From Candidatus Gastranaerophilales bacterium (lineage in GTDB: Bacteria > Cyanobacteriota > Vampirovibrionia > Gastranaerophilales > Gastranaerophilaceae): a DNA stretch of 64,000 nt. The first letter of the stretch is position 1. Each line of letters starts with the position of its first letter. Positions 7,748 through 16,427 of this stretch are shown piece after piece. The DNA is taken from assembly GCA_944323265.1 (NCBI GenBank), contig CALURX010000002.1, forward strand, positions 22,450 to 86,449. Reading direction: 5' to 3'. The notes under the pieces are model-generated. The model ran no database searches and had not been told where the DNA came from. It worked only from the letters and a program-made list of their open reading frames with translations. Both the position numbers and the translations under genes were made by a program.

Positions 7748-8341
7748 ATGACAAGTTCAAAAAGTGCCGCAGATAAAGGAACAGGAAAACATGCAGGGCT
7801 GCAAAAAGTTGACTATATTGCCAACTTTTTTAATCGTTCTGTAAGACGTATTCAACAGTTAACACAAGATGGAGTATTGCCAACGGTAGAGGGGCCAGAT
7901 GGTAAAAGATACTATGACCTTGTAATGACCATTAAACGTTATATTGGATATTTGCAAGATGAGTTGGCAAAAAAGAAAAATCCATTAGAAGAAAAAGAGA
8001 AGCAGAGGCTTGAAGCAGAAATCAGATTAAAAGAAGCAAAAGCCGAAAGTGCAAATTTAGAATTAAAAGAACTCAAAGGGGAGATGCACAGAAGTGAAGA
8101 TGTGCAAGCATTTACAGAAGATTTTGCAGCAGTTATAAGAAGTATGCTGCTTGCGTTACCGGGGATGTTGGCGATCGATTTAGCCGAATTAGATAATCCG
8201 GCAGAAATTTCCTTACGCATTGAAGAAGAGGTAAACAGAATATTAACTCACCTTAGTGAATACACTTATGACCCCTCATTTTTTAAGAAAAAGGTGAGAG
8301 AACGTGCAGGATGGCGAAAGAATGAGGAAAACAGCGAATGA
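7748..8341 (+). CDS. Terminase small subunit, Nu1-like
   Basis: 197 aa, normal for lambda Nu1. Residues about 24-60 (KVDYIANFFNRSVRRIQQLTQDGVLPTV) form the winged-helix DNA-binding head, followed by a long Lys/Glu coiled coil (about 70-120) and a C-terminal helical part that would bind the large subunit. It recognises phage DNA ends for packaging. The large subunit gene overlaps its end. Confidence 0.85.
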   Translation: MTSSKSAADKGTGKHAGLQKVDYIANFFNRSVRRIQQLTQDGVLPTVEGPDGKRYYDLVMTIKRYIGYLQDELAKKKNPLEEKEKQRLEAEIRLKEAKAESANLELKELKGEMHRSEDVQAFTEDFAAVIRSMLLALPGMLAIDLAELDNPAEISLRIEEEVNRILTHLSEYTYDPSFFKKKVRERAGWRKNEENSE

Positions 8342-10259
8342 TGAACCAAATATTAAAACCGAAAAAGAGGCCATTGCAGATTTAAATAGAGTTATAAAAA
8401 GTGCGTTTGAATTATTAAAGCCACCTGAGAAATTACATGTTGATGAATGGGCTGATAAATATAGATGGATAAGTTCCGAAAGTGCATCTGAAGCAGGCCC
8501 TTGGAAAACATCAAGAACACCGTATTTAAAAGAAATTATGCGAGCATTTACTGATCCTCGTGTAAGAATAATAACAGTTGTTGCACCTTCTCAGGTCGGA
8601 AAATCGGAAGTACAGCTTAATTGTTTGGGATATATAATCGATAATGCTCCTGGATCTACCATGTATGTGCATCCAGATTTAGGAGTTGCCAGAAGTTTTT
8701 CGAAGTTAAGAATTGACCCAATGCTGCATGATTGTAAACGTTTGCGTGAAAAAATGCGCACGAAGAAAAAAAGCAGTTCTTCAAGCACAATTTTACAAAA
8801 GAGTTTTCCAGGTGGAATGTTGACTATTGTTGGAACGGAAAGTTCAAAGGCATTGTCATCAACCCCTGTAAGATATTTAATTGGTGATGAAAGGGACCGA
8901 TGGGCTTTCGATGCTGATAATGAAGGTGATCCGTGGGAACTTGCCGAGGCAAGGCAAACAACATTTTATAATGCTAAGGCTTTAGAAGTTTCTTCTCCAA
9001 CTGTTAAGGGCGCAAGTCCAATAGTTAAATCCTTTATGCAAGGAACACAGGCCTATTGGTGCCATCAATGTCCAGAATGTGGAGAATATCATTTTATATT
9101 ATTTGAACATATAAGATTTGAAACAGAAGTAAAGGAGATAGAAGGGGAAAAAGTTTATAAAGCAAATATCTTAGGATTTGCGTGTCCTTCTTGTGGTTCA
9201 ATTACACCAGAGAAAATTATGCGTAAACAATCGCAGAAATGGATATGCAATAATCCGGAAGCTTATGAAACTGGGCATGTTTCCTTTTGGCTCTCACCAT
9301 TTGCACATCCGTGGAGAGCATGGCAAGTAATCGTTGATAAGTTCTTGAAAGTTAAAGACGATTCTTTAAAATTAAGAGCATTTGTCAATACGGTACTTGG
9401 ACAAGTATGGGAAGATCGCAGCGAAGTTGCAGACGAAGATACATTACTTGCAAAAAGGGAACAGTATGATGCCGAATTACCTAATGGAGTATTAGGTTTG
9501 ACGTGTGGAGTAGATACACAAGATAACCGTCTTGAATATGAAGTAGTCGGTTTCGGTTTATACGGAGAAACTTGGGGAATAAAAAAAGGCTATATTATGG
9601 GCCGCCCTGATTCTCCAGAAGTATGGGCAAGGTTAGATGATGTAATAGACCATGTATATCGTTTTAAAAATGGGAAGGGTTTAAAAATCGTTATTACCTG
9701 TGTCGATTCTGGCGGACATTTCACGCAAGAAGTTTATGAACAATGCAGATTAAGACAAAATAAGAGAGTTTTTCCTATTAAAGGTAAAGGTGGCGAGGGT
9801 ATTCCTTTTGTCGGCAAACCAAGCAAAGTATTTATCAAAGGAGATAGGAAAAAACCTGTTTGGTTGTATTCACTTGGTGTCGATGCTGGTAAGTCAATAA
9901 TTATGGATAATTTAAGAGTTCAAAAAGCTGGTGCAAAGTATTGTCATTTCCCGGCGAATGAAGAATGTAATTATGACTTAAATTTTTTCAATGGGTTGTT
10001 ATCAGAAAGATTAACCCTTGTAAAAACAAGAACCGGTAATAAATGGTGTTGGGAAAAAATCACAGGTCACGCAGCAAATGAAGCCCTTGATTGTCGTAAC
10101 TATGCCCTTGCCGGATTTAGAATTTGGGAACCTGATATGTTTGCGTTACAAAAACGCTTACAGGATGCAGTTAACCATAATTCAATCCAAACAAAAGTAA
10201 AACCAAAACCTAAGCGCAGGACTACAAAAAATCGTTTATTAGATGGCGGTGATTGGTAG
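8322..10259 (+). CDS. Terminase large subunit, GpA-like
   Basis: Lambda GpA-type packaging ATPase/nuclease, 645 aa from ATG 8322 (a GTG at 8304 is also possible). Walker A APSQVGKS is at about residues 88-95, and VRYLIGDERDRW carries the Walker B-like acidic pair. Two CxxC pairs (CHQCPECGEY, CPSCGS) lie near the middle, as in GpA. The C-terminal half (GVDTQDNRLEYEVVG, ITCVDSGGH) is the RNase H-like nuclease with its Asp residues. It cuts and pumps phage DNA into the prohead. Confidence 0.92.
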   Translation: MRKTANDEPNIKTEKEAIADLNRVIKSAFELLKPPEKLHVDEWADKYRWISSESASEAGPWKTSRTPYLKEIMRAFTDPRVRIITVVAPSQVGKSEVQLNCLGYIIDNAPGSTMYVHPDLGVARSFSKLRIDPMLHDCKRLREKMRTKKKSSSSSTILQKSFPGGMLTIVGTESSKALSSTPVRYLIGDERDRWAFDADNEGDPWELAEARQTTFYNAKALEVSSPTVKGASPIVKSFMQGTQAYWCHQCPECGEYHFILFEHIRFETEVKEIEGEKVYKANILGFACPSCGSITPEKIMRKQSQKWICNNPEAYETGHVSFWLSPFAHPWRAWQVIVDKFLKVKDDSLKLRAFVNTVLGQVWEDRSEVADEDTLLAKREQYDAELPNGVLGLTCGVDTQDNRLEYEVVGFGLYGETWGIKKGYIMGRPDSPEVWARLDDVIDHVYRFKNGKGLKIVITCVDSGGHFTQEVYEQCRLRQNKRVFPIKGKGGEGIPFVGKPSKVFIKGDRKKPVWLYSLGVDAGKSIIMDNLRVQKAGAKYCHFPANEECNYDLNFFNGLLSERLTLVKTRTGNKWCWEKITGHAANEALDCRNYALAGFRIWEPDMFALQKRLQDAVNHNSIQTKVKPKPKRRTTKNRLLDGGDW

Positions 10260-10276
10260 TTTGTCAGGAGAATTTT

Positions 10277-10546
10277 ATGAATAAAGATAAAGAAGAAATC
10301 AGAAATAAAATTGAGAAGAAAAAAATACGGTTAGCTGCTTATGAAGAAAGAGAACTCATCATGTTGTCGCCAAAGGGTGTTCAATCTTACGGCATTGGTT
10401 CAAGAAATGTCGCACGATACAACACCGACTTAGCGCAGGTAAGAGCGGCGATAAAAGAATTAGAAGATGAGATTAAGGAATTGGAAAATTACCTCAAGGG
10501 AAAACGTCCACGCAAAGCCTTTGGAATTGTTCCAAGAGATATTTAA
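10277..10546 (+). CDS. Head-tail joining protein, gpW-like
   Basis: 89 aa from ATG 10277, which follows CAGGAG; the longer frame from 10253 lacks a ribosome site. An alpha-helical start, then the typical GVQSYGIGSRNVARY turn and a Glu/Leu helix match lambda gpW, which sits under the portal and closes the DNA-filled head. The position between terminase and portal is the canonical one. Confidence 0.8.
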   Translation: MNKDKEEIRNKIEKKKIRLAAYEERELIMLSPKGVQSYGIGSRNVARYNTDLAQVRAAIKELEDEIKELENYLKGKRPRKAFGIVPRDI

Positions 10547-10558
10547 CCGGAGGAATAA

Positions 10559-12154
10559 ATGAAGAATAGAAAATTAAAAAAAATATACAATAAAGGCTAT
10601 TCTCAAGCCGGTGCAAGTTTAACAAAACGTTCTCTAAAAGGCTTTGATGCACGCAGCGGCTCGCCAAATGAAGATATAAACTACAATAATAACACATTAA
10701 GGCAGCGTTCAAGAATATTAATGGCATCAGGCGGAGTGTCATTATCTGCAATAAATACAAACCGTACAAATGTTGTCGGCATTGGTTTATATCCTAAAAG
10801 CAGAATAAATCGTGATTTTTTAGGAATGACTATTGAACAGGCTGATGAATGGCAAGCAAAGGCAGAGATGGAATTTTCATTATGGGCCGAAAATAAACGG
10901 GCTTGTGATGCAACCGGAATAAATGACTTTTATTCAATGCAGCAACTTGTATTAACAAGTTGGCTTGCCTCCGGAGATTGTTTTGGACTTATCAAAAGAT
11001 ATGAGCCTACAAAATTAATGCCCTATGGGTTGAGAATACATGTTATAGAGGCTGACAGAATTGCAACACCAGGCACATCAACAAATGGTACATTAAGAAT
11101 CACGGATGGGCTGTATGAAGGTAATCGAGTTTATGATGGTGTTGAAGTTTCGGATGATGGTCTAATTCTTGCGTATCACATAAGAAATAATTATCCATTT
11201 GAAAACAACTCAAAGATAACAAAATGGGCCAGAGTACTTGCCTATGGAGAGGAAACAGGACTACCGAATATTTTACATGTCATGAATTCGGAAAGACCAG
11301 AACAGTACAGGGGCGTTCCGTTCTTAGCACCGGTTATTGAAGCTGTAAATAATATAAAACGTTATACAGAGGCAGAATTAATGGCCGCTATAGTTGAAAG
11401 TTTTTATACGGCATTCATTACAACAGAATCCGATACGGGTGGCATTCCTTTTAATGAGGCGATACCAAATGAAGCACCGGAATATTCTGAAGATGAAGAT
11501 GAATATGAAATGGGCCCGGCAACAACAATTAAATTAAAGCCGGGAGAAGGTGTAACATTTGGAGATCCTAAAAGACCTAATGGAGGATTTCCAACATTCG
11601 TGCGTGCTGTTGTTACGCATATTGGTGCCGCTTTGGAAATCCCGGCAGATTTATTAGAGAAGGCTTTTAATTCAAGTTATTCTGCTGCACGTGCTGCATT
11701 GCTAGAAGCCTGGAAGGCTTTTAGGATGCGAAGGCGTTGGTTCGTTTCGGATTTTTGTAATCCGGTCTGGGAAATTTGGATGTATGAAGCGGTGGCTCGT
11801 GGGCGTTTAATTGCTCCGGGCTTTTTTGATGATCCACTAATAAGAAAAGCATACCTTGGTTGCACTTGGATAGGACCTTCACAAGGAATGTTGGATCCGA
11901 CTAAGGAAATTTCCGCAGAGGTTATGGCTTGCGAATATGGTTTAAGTACATACTCCGATTCTGCAACAAGATTAAACGGCTCTGATTGGGATGGAAATAT
12001 TGAGCGCCTGGCTGTTGAAAATCCTAAACTTGCGGAGGCCAAAGTCAAAACTCCTGATGTCCAGGAACTCATCAATGAATCAATAAAGGAAGGTTTGAAA
12101 ACGGAGGAACAAAATGGCGACAATAACGACAGCTACGCAACAGAAAATAAATAA
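10559..12154 (+). CDS. Portal protein, lambda gpB-like
   Basis: 531 aa, usual length for the lambda portal family. Family features seen: the NNTLRQRSRILMASGG start, TNVVGIGLYPKS, HVIEADRIATP, and the C-terminal core with PADLLEKAFNSSYSAARAALLEAW and CNPVWEIW. Forms the dodecameric ring through which DNA enters and leaves. GGAGG before the ATG. Its last 41 bases overlap the protease gene. Confidence 0.92.
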   Translation: MKNRKLKKIYNKGYSQAGASLTKRSLKGFDARSGSPNEDINYNNNTLRQRSRILMASGGVSLSAINTNRTNVVGIGLYPKSRINRDFLGMTIEQADEWQAKAEMEFSLWAENKRACDATGINDFYSMQQLVLTSWLASGDCFGLIKRYEPTKLMPYGLRIHVIEADRIATPGTSTNGTLRITDGLYEGNRVYDGVEVSDDGLILAYHIRNNYPFENNSKITKWARVLAYGEETGLPNILHVMNSERPEQYRGVPFLAPVIEAVNNIKRYTEAELMAAIVESFYTAFITTESDTGGIPFNEAIPNEAPEYSEDEDEYEMGPATTIKLKPGEGVTFGDPKRPNGGFPTFVRAVVTHIGAALEIPADLLEKAFNSSYSAARAALLEAWKAFRMRRRWFVSDFCNPVWEIWMYEAVARGRLIAPGFFDDPLIRKAYLGCTWIGPSQGMLDPTKEISAEVMACEYGLSTYSDSATRLNGSDWDGNIERLAVENPKLAEAKVKTPDVQELINESIKEGLKTEEQNGDNNDSYATENK

Positions 12155-13424
12155 AAAATTCTGGAACATGGCAAATATTGACGGTGAAAATGCCGAATTA
12201 ACTCTATATGGTGATATTTACAGTGAAGTTCCAAGAGATTGGTGGACAGGCGAGGCAATCGAAGGGCAATATATTACACCTGAAGGTTTCCTTGAAGATT
12301 TAGAAGTTATAAAAAATGCCAAGAATATCACTGTTAAATTAAATTCATGCGGAGGCGATCTATACACAGGGATTGCCATACATAACGCATTAAAGGCTTT
12401 AAAAGCAAATATCAATGTCATTGTCGAGGGAATTGCAGCTAGTGCCGCAAGTATTATAATGTGTGCCGGTGATACGGTAACGGTTCATGTTGGCTCTTTA
12501 ATAATGATACATGGGGTCGGTGCGTTCTTTTGTGATTATTTAATGCTCGATGATTTGGATAAGCAAATGCGAGCATTTGAAGCCGCAGAAAATGCGATTG
12601 CATCAATATATTCACAAAAGACAGGTAAGGACATTGAAGAATTGCGTTCGATGATGAAACAAGAAACGTGGATGACCGGAAAACAAGCCGCTGATATAGG
12701 ATTTGCAGATGAAATTCTTGAATCAGAAACAGCGGAAATAAATATGGTTAATAAAAATGTATTGATGGTTAACGGGGTTAAGTTGGATTTTACAGGTCAT
12801 AACATACCACTTAATTTAATCAAGCAGAAGGTTATAAATAAAAAAACAGGAGGAAAGAAACCCATGAGTAAAAGTAAAACCGGATTTCAAGAATTTCTTG
12901 ACGGCATCTCTAAGGTAACAAACAAGTTTATGAACTCAACTGGTACTGAGGAGGAGCAAGAGTTGGAAAACATTGAAGGCGAACAGGAAGAAGAACAAGA
13001 TCCGAAAGACATTGAAGGAGAGCAAGAAGAAGAACAAGAACCGAAAAATACTGAGGGCCAACAAGAAGATGAGCAGACTCAAAATTCTGTTAAAAAGCAA
13101 ATTCAAGCGGCTGTTCTTGCAGAAAGGAAACGTTGTCAAGAAATTGATAATTTACCTTCAAATGTTTCGCTGGAATTAAAAAACGAGGCAAAATATGGCA
13201 AAAAACCTTGTAATGCAGGTGAGTTGGCAATGTTCGTTTTACAACAAAGTGATCCAACTAATAAGGCTGCCGTTGAAAAATTAAATAAAGATGCCGAAAC
13301 ATCAAACGCAAAAAATGTTCTAAGTTCATCTGCGACACCTGATGATGTTAAAGAAGAACAGAAAAAAATAGCGGAAGCAAAGGATTTTGCAGCCCAAAGA
13401 AAAGCACGTAAAGAAAAGAAATAA
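12114..13424 (+). CDS. ClpP-type prohead protease with C-terminal scaffold domain
   Basis: 436 aa. Residues about 15-215 are a ClpP-fold protease: LNSCGGDLYTGIAIHNAL, then GIAASAASIIMCAGD with the nucleophile Ser, and a following GVGAF segment with His. Residues about 250-436 form a very acidic, helical scaffold with three imperfect copies of an EGEQEEEQ unit. This matches lambda gpC/Nu3, where the protease matures the capsid and the scaffold guides assembly. GGAGG lies before the start, inside the portal gene. Confidence 0.88.
   Translation: MATITTATQQKINKKFWNMANIDGENAELTLYGDIYSEVPRDWWTGEAIEGQYITPEGFLEDLEVIKNAKNITVKLNSCGGDLYTGIAIHNALKALKANINVIVEGIAASAASIIMCAGDTVTVHVGSLIMIHGVGAFFCDYLMLDDLDKQMRAFEAAENAIASIYSQKTGKDIEELRSMMKQETWMTGKQAADIGFADEILESETAEINMVNKNVLMVNGVKLDFTGHNIPLNLIKQKVINKKTGGKKPMSKSKTGFQEFLDGISKVTNKFMNSTGTEEEQELENIEGEQEEEQDPKDIEGEQEEEQEPKNTEGQQEDEQTQNSVKKQIQAAVLAERKRCQEIDNLPSNVSLELKNEAKYGKKPCNAGELAMFVLQQSDPTNKAAVEKLNKDAETSNAKNVLSSSATPDDVKEEQKKIAEAKDFAAQRKARKEKK
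12864..13424 (+). CDS. Nested capsid scaffold protein, Nu3-like
   Basis: An in-frame ATG at codon 251 of the protease gene is preceded by CAGGAGGAAAG, as strong a ribosome site as any in the operon. Translation here would give a 186-residue acidic, coiled-coil-rich protein. Lambda makes its scaffold Nu3 in exactly this way from inside gene C. Use of the start is inferred. Confidence 0.65.
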   Translation: MSKSKTGFQEFLDGISKVTNKFMNSTGTEEEQELENIEGEQEEEQDPKDIEGEQEEEQEPKNTEGQQEDEQTQNSVKKQIQAAVLAERKRCQEIDNLPSNVSLELKNEAKYGKKPCNAGELAMFVLQQSDPTNKAAVEKLNKDAETSNAKNVLSSSATPDDVKEEQKKIAEAKDFAAQRKARKEKK

Positions 13425-13433
13425 GGAGGTAAT

Positions 13434-13964
13434 ATGTCCAAAAAATTATCAGAAACAATTGCAGAAATAAATTATGATCATCTTGTATATTCAAATGATG
13501 AAAATATCATAACCGCAGGTATTGTGGTTGCTGCAGGACAAGGCGAATTAAAAAGAGGTACGGCTCTTGCAAAAACAGCAGATAATCGTTTGGTTATTTT
13601 GGGAACAGAAAGAGAAGCCGGCTATGTAAAAGTTGATAGTTCCACTCCTGGTGCACTAAAGGTTGTTGAATCAAGTCCTGCATCTGGAGAAATTGCAGTA
13701 GCGAGCGTTACTCCTGTTGTTGATGATGATTATACTCCGGCAGCAAATGATTATGTTCTTTTGCAAGAAGCCGGTTTTTATGAACCAGATTGCATTTTAT
13801 GTGATGACATTGATGCAACAACTGAAGATGTCGATACGGTTGGTTATATAAAAGGTCATTTCAATAAGGATAGTTTAATTCTCGCTGAGGATTACACCCT
13901 TACTGAAAATGATAAAGACATTTTCAGAACAAAAGGTATTTTGTTAAGTACAATTCAAGGTTAA
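13434..13964 (+). CDS. Head decoration protein, gpD-like
   Basis: 176 aa, between protease/scaffold and major capsid as in lambda. The opening strand pattern (ITAGIVVAAGQGELKRGTALAK) and the AGYVKVDSS and GYIKGHFNKDSLI strands match the HDPD/gpD fold, a trimer that staples the expanded capsid. It is longer than lambda gpD (110 aa), with extra material in the middle. TAAGGAGG precedes the start. Confidence 0.78.
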   Translation: MSKKLSETIAEINYDHLVYSNDENIITAGIVVAAGQGELKRGTALAKTADNRLVILGTEREAGYVKVDSSTPGALKVVESSPASGEIAVASVTPVVDDDYTPAANDYVLLQEAGFYEPDCILCDDIDATTEDVDTVGYIKGHFNKDSLILAEDYTLTENDKDIFRTKGILLSTIQG

Positions 13965-13982
13965 AAATAGGAGGAAAAATAG

Positions 13983-15044
13983 ATGGGCTTTGATTACAAT
14001 CATGTACCTTCTTTTATTGCAGCAATAAAGGAAGAAAAACCTTACACCACCTTTTTAAAGGACAGATATTTCCCGGACGGACAAAATTTTATAACAGATG
14101 AAGTCCTTGTTGAATTTAAAGAAGGTGATAAAAAACTCGCACCATTTGTTGCACCGAGAGTTGGCGGTGTTACAAATAAACGCAGGGGTTATACAGCAAA
14201 AACCTTTGCACCTGCATATATTGCACCGAAACGACCACTTACTCTTGATGACTTAAAGAAAAAGAGAATGGGAGAGGCATATTATTCGCAATTAACTCCT
14301 GAAGATAGAGCTTCGGAAATAATGCTTGATGATGCAAATGAACTCGATGGACAAATCGCAAGACGAGAAAACTGGATGGCCGCACAATTATTGTTTAATG
14401 CAGCATGTGAAATTGAGGAAAAAACAGACAATCCGGATATATCAGAAAAAAAAGAAATTTTCTTTTATGATGGGGATGCAAATGATTGGATCTTCACACC
14501 TTCTGTAGATTGGGATGATCCAGATGCCGATATTTTAGGTGATGTTGCTGCAATGTGTAGAGCACAAAAAGCAAGGGGTGTTGCAGCAACTGAAATATTG
14601 CTAGATTCTGTTGCTGGCGATTGCGTATATAACAATAAAAAAATTATTGAATTGTTAGATAACAGAAATTATAATATCGGTACAATTGACCCTAAACTTG
14701 AAGAATTTGGTATTGCAGAAATAGGTGTATTAAACTGCAAGGGCCATAAAGTTAGATTTCTTCAATATGATGAAGGTTACGAAGATGAAAATGGAGCAAA
14801 TGTTCCTTATCTTCCTTATGGTACTGCAATATTACTTGCTCCCGGATGTGGTCAAACTCATTATGGGGCAGTAAGCCAACTTGAAGATGATAGAGAATGG
14901 CATACATATGCAGAATCAAGAGTTCCTTTGATATTGACAAATACCAATAGTCAATCAAAAGAATTAAGGCTGGCATCAGCACCATTGTTAATGCCGGTGC
15001 GAAATCACGCATGGATGAGAGCAACAGTTGCTAAAAGCGCATAG
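13983..15044 (+). CDS. Major capsid protein, lambda gpE-like
   Basis: 353 aa, family length about 340. HK97-fold gpE signatures: PTTFLKDRYFP-like start, LVEFKEGDKKLAPFVAPRVGG, FAPAYIAPKR, LDGQIARRENWMAAQ and the C-terminal SAPLLMPVRNHAWMRATV. Builds the capsid shell. GGAGG before the ATG; the next gene follows after 8 bases. Confidence 0.92.
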   Translation: MGFDYNHVPSFIAAIKEEKPYTTFLKDRYFPDGQNFITDEVLVEFKEGDKKLAPFVAPRVGGVTNKRRGYTAKTFAPAYIAPKRPLTLDDLKKKRMGEAYYSQLTPEDRASEIMLDDANELDGQIARRENWMAAQLLFNAACEIEEKTDNPDISEKKEIFFYDGDANDWIFTPSVDWDDPDADILGDVAAMCRAQKARGVAATEILLDSVAGDCVYNNKKIIELLDNRNYNIGTIDPKLEEFGIAEIGVLNCKGHKVRFLQYDEGYEDENGANVPYLPYGTAILLAPGCGQTHYGAVSQLEDDREWHTYAESRVPLILTNTNSQSKELRLASAPLLMPVRNHAWMRATVAKSA

Positions 15045-15052
15045 GAGGTAAA

Positions 15053-15532
15053 ATGACAAAAATAAAAATAATTAAAGGTGTTTATGGTTACAAATCAAAA
15101 GGTTCAGTAGTTCCAAAAAGTAAGAACGATGAACCTTTTGAAGTTTCCGAAACAGAAGCAAAACGATTGGTTGAGTTAGGTGTTGCAGAAATTGCAAGCA
15201 ACCTTAAATCACAAGCCGATAAACCGATTAAATATTCGGAAAGCCTTGCTCCGGTAAAAAATATTGTTGATAAATCCCAAAAGGATAAAGAAGCAAATTT
15301 AACTCCGGAAAATGCTAAAGAAATCTCTGAAGATAATACAGAAGATGATACCGAAAATAATATCGTGTATAGCATGGATAATACTCAAAAAGAATTATTG
15401 GCGATGGCTAAACAATTAGGTTTTGAAGGCAAAGACAATACAACCAAAGCAGAATTAATTGCTTTCTTAGATGAAGCAACTTCAACAGAAGATGCACCAT
15501 CTATTGCCGATAATGAAGGAGTTGTTGATTAA
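15053..15532 (+). CDS. gpFI-like head protein with C-terminal HeH/LEM-like motif
   Basis: 159 aa. The first 45 residues (KGVYGYKSKGSVVPKS, FEVSETEAKRLVELGVA) are a short domain often found next to phage capsid genes. An acidic linker leads to residues about 110-145 (DNTQKELLAMAKQLGFEGKDNTTKAELIAFLDEA-type helix-extension-helix), a Rho-N/HeH-like fold that can bind nucleic acid or proteins. Position matches lambda FI, which helps terminase dock on proheads. Identity by position and fold pattern. Confidence 0.55.
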   Translation: MTKIKIIKGVYGYKSKGSVVPKSKNDEPFEVSETEAKRLVELGVAEIASNLKSQADKPIKYSESLAPVKNIVDKSQKDKEANLTPENAKEISEDNTEDDTENNIVYSMDNTQKELLAMAKQLGFEGKDNTTKAELIAFLDEATSTEDAPSIADNEGVVD

Positions 15533-15850
15533 ATGACTTTTCAAGAAATGCTTGATGATGATATTAGAAACGTATTCTTGAATATTGATGAATTTGGTTC
15601 AAAGCACTTTGTTGAGGGTAAGGAAATTATTTGTATTTTTGATGATGAAGCATTGAGGGAGAGGCAAGCCGGTAATGAACTCGGAGTGTCCGAAAGCGCA
15701 CTGCTTTTATCAGCACATATAAATGATCTTCCCCCTCAAAAAGGTGCCGGCGAACACCTGTTAATTGATGGCCGAGAATATGTAATTGATGATTGGGCAG
15801 TAAATATGGGAATGGCACATATAGCACTTTCACAAACCCGAACGGCATAA
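15533..15850 (+). CDS. Head-tail joining protein, gpFII-like
   Basis: 105 aa, immediately downstream of the FI-like gene with no gap. The pattern of an N-terminal helix (FQEMLDDDIRNVFLN), a beta barrel with GSKHFVEGKEI and a final GREYVIDDWAVNMGMAHIAL strand set matches the FII/'ATP-binding sugar transporter-like' head-tail connector. It forms the interface between the closed head and tail. Confidence 0.68.
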   Translation: MTFQEMLDDDIRNVFLNIDEFGSKHFVEGKEIICIFDDEALRERQAGNELGVSESALLLSAHINDLPPQKGAGEHLLIDGREYVIDDWAVNMGMAHIALSQTRTA

Positions 15851-15860
15851 AGGAGGTATT

Positions 15861-16409
15861 ATGACAATAATTAGTAATCTTGAGGCGGTTGCTGATTGGC
15901 TAAGAGAGGAAGTTTGTAATAATTTAACCTTCAAAAAGCCGAATGATGATAATGTTGGTCCAGATTATAACTATACATTAGTTCATCCGGAAGTTCACAT
16001 TATGTATATGCCCACGAAAGATATAATGCCAGGAAACAGGCATGTCGCACCCTCAATTCTGGTTCAATTTGATAATCAAAAAGAATTTTTAAAACAAAGC
16101 AAAGGTCTTATGTATTTCAAATTGGGGTTTTCTGTTTGGAATCCCGGCTTACATGACAATGGAAAGTATGAAAGAAATGGCGAAGGCTGGAAAGATGTTT
16201 GGAATTTTGTTGATTATACAAAAGATGCGATTGAAAAAACTGAGCTTATCAAGCACATTAGGGTAAAACTTGATGATGGTATTGAAACCGGTCCTGTAAA
16301 AGCACAGGGTGCAATAGCGGATTATTATCCTTATTGGTTTGCATATTTGAATTTTACGGGTGAATTTGGTAGGCCAACAGTTCATAGAAAATACGACCAT
16401 TTATTGTAA
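15861..16409 (+). CDS. Probable tail terminator/completion protein, 182 aa
   Basis: GGAGG before the start. It begins with a helix (AVADWLREEV) and has alternating strands, including VHIMYMPTKDIMP, ILVQFDNQ and FKLGFSVWNPG, as in phage tail-terminator proteins. It lies between the connector and sheath genes, where the tail terminator gene normally sits. Family assignment is mainly positional. Confidence 0.5.
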   Translation: MTIISNLEAVADWLREEVCNNLTFKKPNDDNVGPDYNYTLVHPEVHIMYMPTKDIMPGNRHVAPSILVQFDNQKEFLKQSKGLMYFKLGFSVWNPGLHDNGKYERNGEGWKDVWNFVDYTKDAIEKTELIKHIRVKLDDGIETGPVKAQGAIADYYPYWFAYLNFTGEFGRPTVHRKYDHLL

Positions 16410-16427
16410 TTAAGCAAAGGAGGAAAA

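Noticed and set aside
11677..12123. 148-codon minus-strand frame opposite the portal gene
   Set aside because: Shadow of the portal coding sequence.
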